Positions 8,440-17,795 of a DNA stretch of 64,000 nt are shown piece by piece; within the stretch, counting starts at the first letter, position 1; every line of letters starts with the position of its first letter. The position numbers and the translations under genes were made by a program. The stretch lies in NCBI GenBank assembly GCA_020637495.1, contig JACJVV010000001.1:186001-250000 (forward strand). The letters run 5' to 3'. The notes under the pieces were generated by a model. It was not told the origin of the DNA. It was given only the letters and a program-made list of their open reading frames with translations, and ran no database searches. This DNA comes from Candidatus Woesearchaeota archaeon. GTDB taxonomy: Archaea; Nanobdellota; Nanobdellia; Woesearchaeales; JACJVV01.

Positions 8440-9216
8440 ATGAAAGCAATAATATTAGCAGCAGGATATGCCACTAGGCTTTTTCCTTTAACAGAAAATT
8501 TCCCTAAACCTCTGATAAGGATAGGGAACAAATTGATGATTGAACATGTCCTGGAGAGGATAACTGAGTTAGGAATCGAAGATGTTTATGTAGTTACAAA
8601 TGAAAAATTCACCGGACAATTCCAGGAATGGGCGCATAGTTGCAAAACCAAAGGCAATGCAAAAATAACAATTGTCAATGACGGGACAACATCAAATGAC
8701 GACAGGCTTGGAGCAATAGGTGATATCAACTTCACAATAGATAAGGAAGCCATAGATGATGATCTTCTTATTGTAGGGGGAGATAACCTTTTCAAATTCA
8801 GCCTTACCCATGCAAAATACCTCTTTGATGAGGTGTATAAACCGACAATAACCGGTTATGATGTCAAGGATAGAGAGCTTGCAAAGAAATACGGCATCAT
8901 TGAAGTTGATAATGAAAATAAAGTGGTAAGTTTTGTAGAAAAGCCTCCTGAACCAAAGTCAACAGTCGCTGCCATGTGTGTCTATTTCTACCCTAAAGAA
9001 TACATTGATGTAATCAAGAATTATCTCAAAGAAGGAAACAATCCTGATGCTCCTGGAAACCTTCCAGCATATCTTGTAAAGACTGATGAAGTATATGCAA
9101 AAGTATATGATGAACTATGGTATGATGTTGGTGGTTTTGAGAGCCTCAAGGAAGCCAAGGAGGCTTTCGGTGAAGAAGATGTGGACATCGAGAAGCTGAA
9201 AAAAGGAGAGATGTGA
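8440..9216 (+). CDS. Sugar-1-phosphate nucleotidyltransferase (RmlA-like)
   Basis: Activates a sugar 1-phosphate with an NTP to give the NDP-sugar. The 258-residue GT-A-like fold opens with IILAAGYATRLFPLT, the nucleotide-binding loop, followed by FPKPLIRIGNK. A VGGDNLF segment provides the metal-binding Asp, and VVSFVEKPPEPKS is the typical sugar-binding EKP motif. It lacks the C-terminal beta-helix of bifunctional GlmU-type enzymes, so only nucleotidyl transfer is expected. First gene of a plus-strand run of glycan genes; eight bases separate it from the flippase. Sugar and nucleotide specificity cannot be told. Confidence 0.88.
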   Translation: MKAIILAAGYATRLFPLTENFPKPLIRIGNKLMIEHVLERITELGIEDVYVVTNEKFTGQFQEWAHSCKTKGNAKITIVNDGTTSNDDRLGAIGDINFTIDKEAIDDDLLIVGGDNLFKFSLTHAKYLFDEVYKPTITGYDVKDRELAKKYGIIEVDNENKVVSFVEKPPEPKSTVAAMCVYFYPKEYIDVIKNYLKEGNNPDAPGNLPAYLVKTDEVYAKVYDELWYDVGGFESLKEAKEAFGEEDVDIEKLKKGEM

Positions 9217-9223
9217 AGAATAT

Positions 9224-10714
9224 ATGAGTGATCTCAAGACAATCATAAGGCAGGCATTCTGGATATATTTGTTCGGTTACCTTGCAGCACCTTTAGGATA
9301 TCTTATCAGGATAATCTATGCCAGACAATTCTCCCTTGAGGAGTTTGGATTGATATATTCGATAATCGGCCTTCTTACTGTCATAAGCATATTCAATGAT
9401 CTTGGCTTCACTGAAACCATGAGTTATTATTCGACAAGATTCTTCGAGAAGAAGCAATACGGCAAAGTAAAAGGATCCATGATCTTTGCGATGATAATGC
9501 AGGTAGGAACAGCAATACTTATTGCAGGGGCATTATATTTCCTTGCTCCAATACTGGCTGATGCTTATTTCAAGACAGAGATTGCAAACCTTACTTTGAG
9601 ATGGTTCTTGCTTTACTTGATATTCTATAATCTAACAATGCCAGTAATACAACTATTCATGGTCACACATCATTACTATTACCAGAATCTTGCGGAAGCG
9701 ATAAGATTAGGTTTCATAACTATCATGGCACTCATGATGCTATGGCTCCCTAGCCTAAAAACAACAGTATTTGTTGCAATGTCATGGAGCATAGGTTTTG
9801 CAGCTGTCCTTGTTGTCTTGATACCATTGATGATAAAGAAGCATAGCAAGATATTGCAGGCAAAGGCTGACCTGAGCTTCTCATTATACAAAAAATTGCT
9901 AAAATACTCTGCATTAGTCGTTGTCGGTACAGGAGCAAGCATCATACTCTCAAGAGTGGATATAATCGTTTTGACATATTTCAAGGACCTAAAGGAAGTA
10001 GGATATTATTCAGGGGCATTATCTCTTGCAATGATAATTTTGCTGGCAATAGGACCAATTCTGGCGATGATATTCCCATTGACATCAAAACTGAATGTCA
10101 GGAAAGAGAAGAAAAAGATAGAGAGCATGATCCGCGGCACATATATCATCGGACTCTTCCTCGTGATGCCAATGCTCGTTGTATTCCTTGCATACCCTAT
10201 GGAGATAATAAACCTTTTTTTCGGTGAAAGTTTCCTTCCTGGGAAAATTGTCCTAATGGTATTATCTGTGGGATATTTTGTCAATGTATTCGGCACATTC
10301 AACTTCTATGTGATTGCAGGACTTGGCATGGTAAAGACAAGAGTGAAGATAATGTATCTAGGAGCAGCAATAAATCTGATTGCGGACATAATTCTCGTAA
10401 ATACATACGGAAAAGAAGGAATCGCAATTGCAACAACTTTCAGCTTGATATTGATGATGGCATTAAGCTTCATCACTCTGCTAAGACATCTCAAATTTGA
10501 GATAGACTATATAGCAATACTAAAGATCGTAGCAAGCAATGCATTGCTGCTCATTATTGCAAGTTATCTGAAGAATCGGATAGAGGCAAACCTGTTCATA
10601 GAGGCTGCAATAATAGGATCTGTTATGATAATAGTATATGCTGCTATAGGATATTTCTGGAAGATAATAGATTACAAGCAGACAATAAAGCTTTTCATTA
10701 ACAACATAAGATAA
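9224..10714 (+). CDS. Polysaccharide/oligosaccharide flippase (Wzx/MATE superfamily)
   Basis: A 496-residue membrane protein with 12-14 hydrophobic helices and the Wzx pattern: an amphipathic start, then SLEEFGLIYSIIGLLTVISI in the first helices and charged loops such as NVRKEKKKIESMIRG in the middle. It would flip lipid-linked glycan across the cytoplasmic membrane. It lies between the sugar nucleotidyltransferase and three glycosyl/sugar-modifying genes, as usual for flippases in surface-glycan loci. Confidence 0.87.
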   Translation: MSDLKTIIRQAFWIYLFGYLAAPLGYLIRIIYARQFSLEEFGLIYSIIGLLTVISIFNDLGFTETMSYYSTRFFEKKQYGKVKGSMIFAMIMQVGTAILIAGALYFLAPILADAYFKTEIANLTLRWFLLYLIFYNLTMPVIQLFMVTHHYYYQNLAEAIRLGFITIMALMMLWLPSLKTTVFVAMSWSIGFAAVLVVLIPLMIKKHSKILQAKADLSFSLYKKLLKYSALVVVGTGASIILSRVDIIVLTYFKDLKEVGYYSGALSLAMIILLAIGPILAMIFPLTSKLNVRKEKKKIESMIRGTYIIGLFLVMPMLVVFLAYPMEIINLFFGESFLPGKIVLMVLSVGYFVNVFGTFNFYVIAGLGMVKTRVKIMYLGAAINLIADIILVNTYGKEGIAIATTFSLILMMALSFITLLRHLKFEIDYIAILKIVASNALLLIIASYLKNRIEANLFIEAAIIGSVMIIVYAAIGYFWKIIDYKQTIKLFINNIR

Positions 10715-10762
10715 AAAAATATCAAAAAAAATGAAAAAATTGATATGAAGACGGTGAAGAAA

Positions 10763-11917
10763 ATGAAGATATTGACAGTGAGCCCGAGATTCTCCCCTAA
10801 ACATGGAGGAGGAGGAGTTGTCATAACAGCACAACTAGCGAAAGCATTAGCTGATAAAGGACATGAAGTGACCATATATACAAGTAATTTCGAGAGAGAT
10901 GACGAATTCATAAGCAAACACAAACCTGTAAAGGTGGTGTCATTCAAGAGCAATCTTAACATAGGGACATTCCATTTCACATTTGGAATGTCAAAGAAAG
11001 TCAAGAAGGAAATCAAGAAATTCGATGTCATACACCTGCAGAGCTATAGGAGCTATCAAAATGCTGTAGTGTGCAAATATGCTAGAAAATATGGGGTACC
11101 TTATGTCTTAGATGCACATGGGATGACACCAGGCTTTGGCAATATCAGCACCAGGGTCCTAAAATGGTTCATAGACCTGTGGTTCGGGTATAAACTACTT
11201 AAAGGAGCAAAAATGTGCGTAGCTGAAACGCCTACAGGAATAAATGAATACATGCAATATGGTGTACCTAAAGATAAGATTGCAATGATATTCCCACCAA
11301 GAGATCTTGATGAATTCAAGAATCTTCCAAAGAAAGGTGAATTCAAGAAGAAATTTGAAATAAAAGAAGACAAGATAATATTATTCTTAGGAGGGATCGA
11401 CCAGATAAAAGGAGTAGATTTCCTCGTCAAGACATTCATTGATATGGTAAAGGGAAAAGAAGGAAGGGATGACACAAAGCTAGTAATTGCTGGACCTGAC
11501 CATGGATTGAAGAATGAACTTGACAGACTGATTGCTGAAGCTAAGATACAAGATAAAGTCCATTATACAGGATTCATCAGCGGAAGGGATAAGCTTGCAA
11601 TGACTGTAGATGCAGATGTCATGGTAATGCCATCAAGGCGTGAGCAAGGATTGCCATTCTCAGGATTAGAAAGCTTAATGTGCAATACTCCATTGATCGT
11701 TACAGACCATACTGGTGCAGGAGACGATGTAAGAAACATGAAAGGCGGATACCTTGTTAAGATGGATGATGTTGAAGGATTGAAGAAGATGATAAATGAG
11801 ATAATCAATGATCCCGAATCTGCTGATAAGATAACTCAGATAGGGAAGAAGTTTGTCATTGACAATTTCTCAATCAAAAAGAAAATAAGAGAATACGAAA
11901 GGGTTTTCAAAGAATGA
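10763..11917 (+). CDS. GT4-family glycosyltransferase
   Basis: A 384-residue GT-B glycosyltransferase. The N-terminal domain starts ILTVSPRFSPKHGGGGVV, the usual glycine-rich acceptor-side loop. The C-terminal domain has IILFLGGIDQIKGVDFLV and a donor-site region REQGLPFSGLESLMCNTPLI, with the two acidic residues spaced E-x8-E instead of the common E-x7-E. The frame allows an ATG at 10745, but GGTGA five bases before the ATG at 10763 favours the latter. Its stop overlaps the next gene by ATGA. It likely extends the lipid-linked glycan on the cytoplasmic side. Confidence 0.88.
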   Translation: MKILTVSPRFSPKHGGGGVVITAQLAKALADKGHEVTIYTSNFERDDEFISKHKPVKVVSFKSNLNIGTFHFTFGMSKKVKKEIKKFDVIHLQSYRSYQNAVVCKYARKYGVPYVLDAHGMTPGFGNISTRVLKWFIDLWFGYKLLKGAKMCVAETPTGINEYMQYGVPKDKIAMIFPPRDLDEFKNLPKKGEFKKKFEIKEDKIILFLGGIDQIKGVDFLVKTFIDMVKGKEGRDDTKLVIAGPDHGLKNELDRLIAEAKIQDKVHYTGFISGRDKLAMTVDADVMVMPSRREQGLPFSGLESLMCNTPLIVTDHTGAGDDVRNMKGGYLVKMDDVEGLKKMINEIINDPESADKITQIGKKFVIDNFSIKKKIREYERVFKE

Positions 11918-12972
11918 AGAAGATATTGGTTGTTGGGCATACAAAATACATGACTGATAAACTAGCAGAGACACTATCCAAAGATTTCCACGTGACAAAG
12001 GTAGTTGCTGATTCGATGATTGCAGGATTAAGAGGATGGTTCAAAAATTTGACAAAGAGGCATGATAAGGTATTATGCGTTGCATCAAGCAATACTCATT
12101 TTGTGCTACCGTTCTTCTTCTCATCCAGAGAAAAATATTATTTCCCATATGATATAGTCAATTTCTATGCATTGCCCCCTTTCAAAGGAATAAGCTCATG
12201 GATCAAGTTCCAGATAGATAAGTTACTTGAGAACATCATATTCCTGCTTACAGATAAGATAGTGCACAAAGGATCTGAGAATGAATTAAGATATCTAAAA
12301 ATATATCCTGCAATAAAGAAGAAGAAACATTATGTGTTCAGGGAATTCCTTATACCTTCGCTTATCCAGAAGAAAAAACTCAAGAAGATATCTGAGAGAG
12401 ATGGAAGCACTCATCTTGTATATGGAGGATGCATACATACATATGATGATTTCTTCCATGAAAGGACAACAAATCTATTTGATAAGATAGCGAAGCAGAA
12501 GATACATATCCATTTCTATGCCTATGGTGATAAGAAAAGAATGGATTATTTCAGGAATTATGCTAAGAGCAACGAGAATAGCAGATATATCCATTATGAA
12601 GGGTCAAGAACACAGGATCAGCTCCTAAAGGAATATACTAAATATGATTATGGTGTATATCTCTATGGCAGGGATGACAATATGTTTGGTGGCAATGGGA
12701 ATAACATATGGGACAATACAGGATTTTCAAATAAGATCTTTGATTACATGCATGCTGGATTACCAATCATCTACAGCACAAACATAAAAGCAGTAGCATC
12801 ATTCCTAGAACAACTTGATGTAGGTATTGGAATACCTTACGAAAATGTTTTAAAACTATCAGAAGCGCTTAAGAAAGTAAGCAAAGGAATGCACAAAAGG
12901 ATGCAGTCAAACATAATAAAGTATTTTAATGAATACAAAATAGACAAATTTGTAAGATTCATAGAGGGATAA
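11914..12972 (+). CDS. Putative GT-B glycosyltransferase
   Basis: The 352-residue protein has a weak N-terminal half and a clearer GT-B-like C-terminal half: HLVYGGCIHTYDDFF starts the second Rossmann-like domain, and FSNKIFDYMHAGLPIIYST resembles the donor-site helix of GT4 enzymes (F.Y...G.P....). The family is not obvious to me. It is coupled by ATGA to the GT4 gene before it and followed two bases later by the mutase-like gene. A second sugar-transfer step is the simplest role. Confidence 0.65.
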   Translation: MKKILVVGHTKYMTDKLAETLSKDFHVTKVVADSMIAGLRGWFKNLTKRHDKVLCVASSNTHFVLPFFFSSREKYYFPYDIVNFYALPPFKGISSWIKFQIDKLLENIIFLLTDKIVHKGSENELRYLKIYPAIKKKKHYVFREFLIPSLIQKKKLKKISERDGSTHLVYGGCIHTYDDFFHERTTNLFDKIAKQKIHIHFYAYGDKKRMDYFRNYAKSNENSRYIHYEGSRTQDQLLKEYTKYDYGVYLYGRDDNMFGGNGNNIWDNTGFSNKIFDYMHAGLPIIYSTNIKAVASFLEQLDVGIGIPYENVLKLSEALKKVSKGMHKRMQSNIIKYFNEYKIDKFVRFIEG

Positions 12973-12974
12973 TA

Positions 12975-14255
12975 ATGAGTGAAAAAAATAATAATGGAAA
13001 AAATAAAATACTTGTTCTAGGTGGTGGAGTTGCAGGTTCAAGCGCTGCGCATTTCCTAAGCAAGAAGGGTTATGATGTGACCGTTATAGAGAAACTTGGA
13101 AAATGCGGAGGCCTTTCAAGGACATACAGATATGCTGGGCATCCATATGAATTCGGTCCGCATGTATGGTTCTGGCCTGATGATGAGATAAACAACGTCA
13201 TAAGAGAATTGTCTGATGACGAATTGTACTACATAGACAGGAAACTATTCACATTTGTCGAGCAGGATAACAAGAAGTATAGATATCCTATCCATTTCTC
13301 CGATATCAAGGATATGCCTGATAAAGAGGAAGTAATGAAACAATTACAGAAACATAGGGATCCTGATATGAAACTCAAACCTGAAGAATTACCTACCATC
13401 GGAGATTGTTTCTTCGGAGAATATTTCAAGGCTGCAATTGGTGATGGCCTTTACAATAAATTCATGAGGAACTATACATGGAAGATGTGGAATATAGACG
13501 GTGACAAGCTCAAGACTTCAATGGTTTGGGCTGATAGGTTCAAGCATCATTATGAGAAACTCAAAGGCTATGACCCTTTGAAATTTGAGGACCATACATT
13601 AGGGAAAGGGATAAAGTTCCAAGTATATCCTAAGAGAGGATGGGATCATATATGGGACAGGATGGTTGAGAACTCAAACGTCATCCATGATGAAGTAGAC
13701 AGGATAATCGACGAGAAAAGACCATACCTGCTCACTAAGAAAGGGGACAAGTACTATTTTGATGAATACCATACTGTGATCAACACATTGCATGTTGATC
13801 TAATATGGGGAGAAGATGTACTACCTGCAACAGGAAGGATGATGATACCATTGCTTATTCCTGGATGCAAGAAAGCATTCCCTGAAGATGCTGAATCATT
13901 GCATTATTCAAGCTGTGAGTTCCAGACAAGAGTGACTGAGATGAAGGTAATAACAAGGCATGAAAGCCCGGATACGTTGATACTCATCGAGGTGCCTATC
14001 ACAAATGACATGAAAGAAAGCTGTTTCCCAGAGAATGCTATGAACTATGCATTAGACAACAACCTGTTCTGCAGAAGGACATATTGCCAACAATCAGAAG
14101 AGGCATTAGCATTGCATAAGAAATTCGTAGACAAAGGAAGCCATATAAAGAATCTTGTTCATTGTGGTAGATATGCTGAATTCAAATACTGGGGCATGCC
14201 TGAAACTGTCAACAGCGCATATCAATTAAGCAAGAAGTTTGAAGAAGTCAAATGA
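12975..14255 (+). CDS. UDP-galactopyranose mutase-like flavoprotein
   Basis: A 426-residue FAD protein. The N terminus carries the dinucleotide fold KILVLGGGVAGSSAAHFL with a following VIEKLGKCGGLSRT, typical of UGM and amine-oxidase-like enzymes. GHPYEFGPHVWF corresponds to the UGM substrate-side segment, and MRNYTWKMWNID to the conserved YT.K.W region. UGM turns UDP-galactopyranose into UDP-galactofuranose. The placement after glycosyltransferases fits, but another UDP-sugar or a desaturase-type reaction cannot be excluded. Last gene of the plus-strand run; the next gene converges on it. Confidence 0.75.
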   Translation: MSEKNNNGKNKILVLGGGVAGSSAAHFLSKKGYDVTVIEKLGKCGGLSRTYRYAGHPYEFGPHVWFWPDDEINNVIRELSDDELYYIDRKLFTFVEQDNKKYRYPIHFSDIKDMPDKEEVMKQLQKHRDPDMKLKPEELPTIGDCFFGEYFKAAIGDGLYNKFMRNYTWKMWNIDGDKLKTSMVWADRFKHHYEKLKGYDPLKFEDHTLGKGIKFQVYPKRGWDHIWDRMVENSNVIHDEVDRIIDEKRPYLLTKKGDKYYFDEYHTVINTLHVDLIWGEDVLPATGRMMIPLLIPGCKKAFPEDAESLHYSSCEFQTRVTEMKVITRHESPDTLILIEVPITNDMKESCFPENAMNYALDNNLFCRRTYCQQSEEALALHKKFVDKGSHIKNLVHCGRYAEFKYWGMPETVNSAYQLSKKFEEVK

Positions 14256-14272
14256 GTGAGATCATTTAAGAT

Positions 14273-15343
14273 TCACAGTCGTGAGATAAACTGGATAAGC
14301 TTATCTTTTGTGACACTCTCTTTATTTCCCATTATCTTCACTGCAATGCCTCCTACACAATTAGCATAGAAAGGAATCAGTTCTGGACTTACTTCTGCTT
14401 TACTAAGCAATGAAGTTATGGAAAACAGGGCATCGCCTGCACCCACTGTATCTTTTGTCTCTGTGTCAAATATTGGAGCGTGATATATCTTCCCAGCATC
14501 ATACATTATGCATCCTTTGCGCCCAAAGGTTATGATGTATTTATTGAACTTCGCAAGATTATTGAGCTTCTCAATCAAAACATGATATTCACTGAATCGA
14601 TCCTGCACTGCATACTGCACTTCACGAAGATCCATTGAGATGAAATCGGGGCTATTGTACTTTGTCACATAATTAAACCCTATATTGGCTCCATTTGTCT
14701 GCACATTCACTGCAAGATATTTTGAGTTCTTCTCTATTGAGTCGACAATCCCTTCATCTATGAAACCATGGCCAAAATCCCCTACTATCACCATGTCATA
14801 TTTTCCTGCATTCTTCTCAATATAGGATATTATCTTCTTCTGCAATTCATCAGATACTGGATGATCGTTCATGTGCTCGACCTTGAAAAGCTTCTCATTA
14901 CGTTGCTTGCTAAGATAACGTTTCTTAAGATTGGTCGGTGAGTTTTTCTTGACAAAGAGATCCAGTTTCACATTCTCACGTACTGATCCTTCTATGAAAC
15001 CTTTCTCATCATCATGATCACCTATCAGCGTCAGTACTGTAACATCCTTGACATAGCTTGATACATGATTTGCAATAGCCAGTATACCGCCAGCATACTT
15101 CTCAGAATCTATATAACCTACAGATAGCATCGGATCCTTCATAGCTCTGCCTTTCACTATAGTAAAACAATACTCATCTATGATGATATCTCCGATTACA
15201 AGCACTTTCCAATCTTTTGCGAGGTCAAGATTGGATACAAGCTCATCACCAGAATATTTCTCTTTGAGGTCAGAGACGAATTTCTTCCCCATCTCAGGGT
15301 CGACTGTATCAATCTGGGGATAGTAGCCTACATCTTCGGTCAT
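14273..15343 (-). CDS. PfkB-family sugar kinase, HldE N-domain-like (heptose 7-phosphate kinase)
   Basis: A 356-residue ribokinase-fold kinase with about 45 extra N-terminal residues. After VLVIGDIIIDEYCF comes the RfaE/HldE-like GRAMKDPMLSVGYID, then a glycine pair with ILAIANHV, and the ATP-site/catalytic signature DTVGAGD at residues 298-304. In bacteria this domain phosphorylates D-glycero-D-manno-heptose 7-phosphate at C1 and is usually fused to the nucleotidyltransferase; here that partner is in the gene at 17796. It shares ATGA with the epimerase gene upstream (15340). The neighbouring isomerase, phosphatase and nucleotidyltransferase make heptose the best-supported substrate. Confidence 0.75.
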   Translation of the reverse strand: MTEDVGYYPQIDTVDPEMGKKFVSDLKEKYSGDELVSNLDLAKDWKVLVIGDIIIDEYCFTIVKGRAMKDPMLSVGYIDSEKYAGGILAIANHVSSYVKDVTVLTLIGDHDDEKGFIEGSVRENVKLDLFVKKNSPTNLKKRYLSKQRNEKLFKVEHMNDHPVSDELQKKIISYIEKNAGKYDMVIVGDFGHGFIDEGIVDSIEKNSKYLAVNVQTNGANIGFNYVTKYNSPDFISMDLREVQYAVQDRFSEYHVLIEKLNNLAKFNKYIITFGRKGCIMYDAGKIYHAPIFDTETKDTVGAGDALFSITSLLSKAEVSPELIPFYANCVGGIAVKIMGNKESVTKDKLIQFISRL

Positions 15344-16311
15344 TTTTCAAGCTCCTTAAGTGTCTTTATATTGAAGAATCTTGAATCTGCCATCGTGTCC
15401 TTGAAATATCCATCCTCAAATTTATTGCAAAGCTCTTTCACTGCATCTGCCATATTAAGCTTAGGAGAGAAACCCAGTACTTTCTTTATCTTGTCTGAGG
15501 ATGTGAAGTATGAACGACGATCATCTGTCTTGTCAACATATGTAATCTCTGTGCCAGGAATCAGTTCTGCAACACGTTTAGCAATATCTTCAATAGTCAT
15601 ATTCTCGCCAACTACATTGAATGCCTGCTTATTGACTTTTTCTGCTGGAGCATGCAAAGCAGCCTCGTACGCACGACACATGTCTAATATATGTATAATT
15701 GGCCGCTTCTGCTTGCCACCTTCAATTATAAGCTTGCCATTAGATAGTGCATGATTAGTGAATATATTCACTATCAAGTCAAACCTCTGACGTAATGAGA
15801 ACCCGCATACTGTTCCAGGACGTAGAGAAACTACTGTGAAGTTCTCATCTGCAAGAGCAAATGACGCATTCTCTCCTTCTGCCTTATATTTCCCATATAA
15901 TGTTAGAGGGACTAGCTCGTCCTCTTCAGTAAGGAATACATCACCTTCCTTGAAACCATATAAAGTGCTGGACGAGGCAAGGATAAGACGTTTGACACCA
16001 TTCTTCTTTGCACATCTAGTCAAAGTGATTATTGCATCAAGATTTACTCGCTTTGTTGTCTCAGGCTTTAATTCTGCAGTAGGATCATTTGATATAGCTG
16101 CTAGATGTATGACTGCGTCAATATCTTTTGTTGCCTTATCGCAAAGAGCTTCATCACATATATCACCTTCAATCAATTCAAAATTAAAGTCTTTAATGTT
16201 ATTGCCGAAAACCAATGAATCAAGAACCCTTATTTTATGGCCTTTAGCAAGCAGATAAGGCACAAGCCTTGAACCGACATAACCGCAACCGCCCGTAATT
16301 AAAATCTTCAT
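15340..16311 (-). CDS. NAD-dependent sugar epimerase/dehydratase (extended SDR)
   Basis: A 323-residue SDR with the NAD loop TGGCGYVGSRLVPYL at the N terminus, an SSSTLYG active-site segment, and the YGKYK (YxxxK) catalytic motif. DDRRSYFTSSDKIKKVLGF near the C terminus is usual for nucleotide-sugar epimerases. It is coupled to the downstream PfkB kinase gene by ATGA, so it probably acts on the same sugar, for example as an NDP-heptose epimerase; HldD identity itself is not clear from sequence. 4-epimerase or dehydratase activity is an alternative. Confidence 0.82.
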   Translation of the reverse strand: MKILITGGCGYVGSRLVPYLLAKGHKIRVLDSLVFGNNIKDFNFELIEGDICDEALCDKATKDIDAVIHLAAISNDPTAELKPETTKRVNLDAIITLTRCAKKNGVKRLILASSSTLYGFKEGDVFLTEEDELVPLTLYGKYKAEGENASFALADENFTVVSLRPGTVCGFSLRQRFDLIVNIFTNHALSNGKLIIEGGKQKRPIIHILDMCRAYEAALHAPAEKVNKQAFNVVGENMTIEDIAKRVAELIPGTEITYVDKTDDRRSYFTSSDKIKKVLGFSPKLNMADAVKELCNKFEDGYFKDTMADSRFFNIKTLKELEK

Positions 16312-16331
16312 AATATCCCTCTGTTTTAATC

Positions 16332-17120
16332 TTAAGAATATCTTTTAATATCTCTTTTCAAGATGCCTAAGGATCTTGAAATCTCAACAAAAGGACAACC
16401 ATGTCCTTCAAATTCCAGCGATAGATATCCCCTATATTTCGCTTTTCTAAGATATTTAAAAATATTTATGTAGGAAAAAAGTCCCTCCCCATAAGAGCAA
16501 TAGAAATCTTTTATCTGTTGGCCTTCATGAGATCTTAAACCTTTGATATGGCAATGACCTATAAATGGATAATTAAGCTTAAGGAATGCAAGCGCTTTTC
16601 CTGGATGCTCTTTTTCTATGTTTGCAGGATCATAATTAATCATCAGGTTAGGGTATTCTGCGCTTAATGCAGAGAATAGATCATGCATCTGCCTGCTATC
16701 AAGGCTTACACCATCATGTGTCTCAAATATGAATATCATTCCAGGATATGACTTAGACAGTTTTGAGAGATTGCAGATCAATGTTTTCTTCAGCGACTTA
16801 TATTGTGAAGGTTTCCGTATACCAAGGAATAACCTTAATATATTGCAGCCCATAATCTTACATATGTTCACTTGTTTCTTTATTGAGACCATTGTCTTTG
16901 AATTATCTTCATTGAAGAAATCACACCATCCTCCAGACATTGCATGAACCTTAATCTTATTCTTTGTCAAGAGTGAAAAAATCCTCTTAGGATCATGCTT
17001 CTGCTCCAAAAAATGATTCATATGGAATTCTATTTCCTTCCAGCCAAGCTTGGAGAACAAAGGTATGAAATCTGCTGGATCTTCATTCTTTAGGCATACT
17101 GTATTTATGATAACTCTCAT
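16332..17120 (-). CDS. Sugar phosphate isomerase/epimerase (xylose isomerase-like TIM barrel)
   Basis: A 262-residue AP-endonuclease-2/xylose-isomerase-like barrel. Metal-site candidates are the Glu of FIFETHD, the Asp of MINYDPANI, the His of IGHCHIKG and the Glu of LSLEFEGHG, in the order seen in this family. It is the promoter-proximal gene of a minus-strand run (epimerase, kinase). CTTTTTAAG, about 25 bp upstream on its strand, may be its TATA box. It may isomerise or epimerise the sugar phosphate entering the heptose-like pathway; no substrate can be read from the sequence. Confidence 0.75.
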   Translation of the reverse strand: MRVIINTVCLKNEDPADFIPLFSKLGWKEIEFHMNHFLEQKHDPKRIFSLLTKNKIKVHAMSGGWCDFFNEDNSKTMVSIKKQVNICKIMGCNILRLFLGIRKPSQYKSLKKTLICNLSKLSKSYPGMIFIFETHDGVSLDSRQMHDLFSALSAEYPNLMINYDPANIEKEHPGKALAFLKLNYPFIGHCHIKGLRSHEGQQIKDFYCSYGEGLFSYINIFKYLRKAKYRGYLSLEFEGHGCPFVEISRSLGILKRDIKRYS

Positions 17121-17170
17121 AGCACTATGCTATAATATAGACTTAAAAAGCTTTTCCCATGAATCGAAAA

Positions 17171-17183
17171 CATTATATAAGCC
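17171..17183 (+). promoter_or_regulatory. TATA box of the gmhA-like gene
   Basis: cattatataagcc is centred about 26 bp before the ATG at 17202, so the transcript is probably leaderless. The 81-bp gap also holds the promoter of the divergent TIM-barrel gene. Confidence 0.6.
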
Positions 17184-17201
17184 AATATGTGTTAGACTTA
17201 A

Positions 17202-17753
17202 ATGGAGTGGGAAAAGTATAAGAATCTTATAAAAGAGAATCTTGATAGATTTGAATTTGATGATAGTATAGTCAAAGTATTGAAAAATTCTATAGACAAT
17301 GAACAGACAATCTTCGTTGCAGGAAATGGTGGGAGTGCTGCAATATCCCAGCATTATGTATGTGATTTCTCAAAAGGTGCCAACAAGAATTGGTTGGAAA
17401 ATTTCAAGAGATATAAAGCAATATGCCTTTCAAGCAATTTGGGATACATAACTGCCATTTCTAATGATGAGCATTATGATGAAGTCTTCAAACAACAGCT
17501 TGTGAATCTAGCAAAGCCTAAAGATATACTAGTCCTAATCTCATCTTCTGGTAATAGCCCAAACATAGTAAAAGCTCTTGAATACGGCAAGAAGATAGGA
17601 ATGATCACAATAGGAATATGCGGAAAGAAGGGTGGAAAACTCAAAGAGATGGCAGACCATGTAGCATACCTAGACTATGAGGGATATGAAGTATGTGAGG
17701 ATGTGCATCACATATTTGGTCATTTCTTGACAATTGCATTAAGAGAAGATTAA
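17202..17753 (+). CDS. gmhA: Phosphoheptose isomerase-like SIS protein (GmhA family)
   Basis: Predicted to convert sedoheptulose 7-phosphate to D-glycero-D-manno-heptose 7-phosphate. The 183-residue length equals bacterial GmhA. It has the phosphosugar-binding IFVAGNGGSAAISQHYV near residue 37, the second binding loop VLISSSGNSPNIVKAL, an ICGKKGGKL turn, and a C-terminal His-rich helix EDVHHIFGHFL where GmhA has its catalytic His. An Asp (CDFSKG) lies near the position of the GmhA catalytic Glu. Sedoheptulose phosphate is inferred from the kinase, phosphatase and nucleotidyltransferase nearby; other SIS isomerases share these loops. Confidence 0.82.
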   Translation: MEWEKYKNLIKENLDRFEFDDSIVKVLKNSIDNEQTIFVAGNGGSAAISQHYVCDFSKGANKNWLENFKRYKAICLSSNLGYITAISNDEHYDEVFKQQLVNLAKPKDILVLISSSGNSPNIVKALEYGKKIGMITIGICGKKGGKLKEMADHVAYLDYEGYEVCEDVHHIFGHFLTIALRED

Positions 17754-17795
17754 GATATCATAGACAGAATATCCCATTTATTGAAAATCAATATA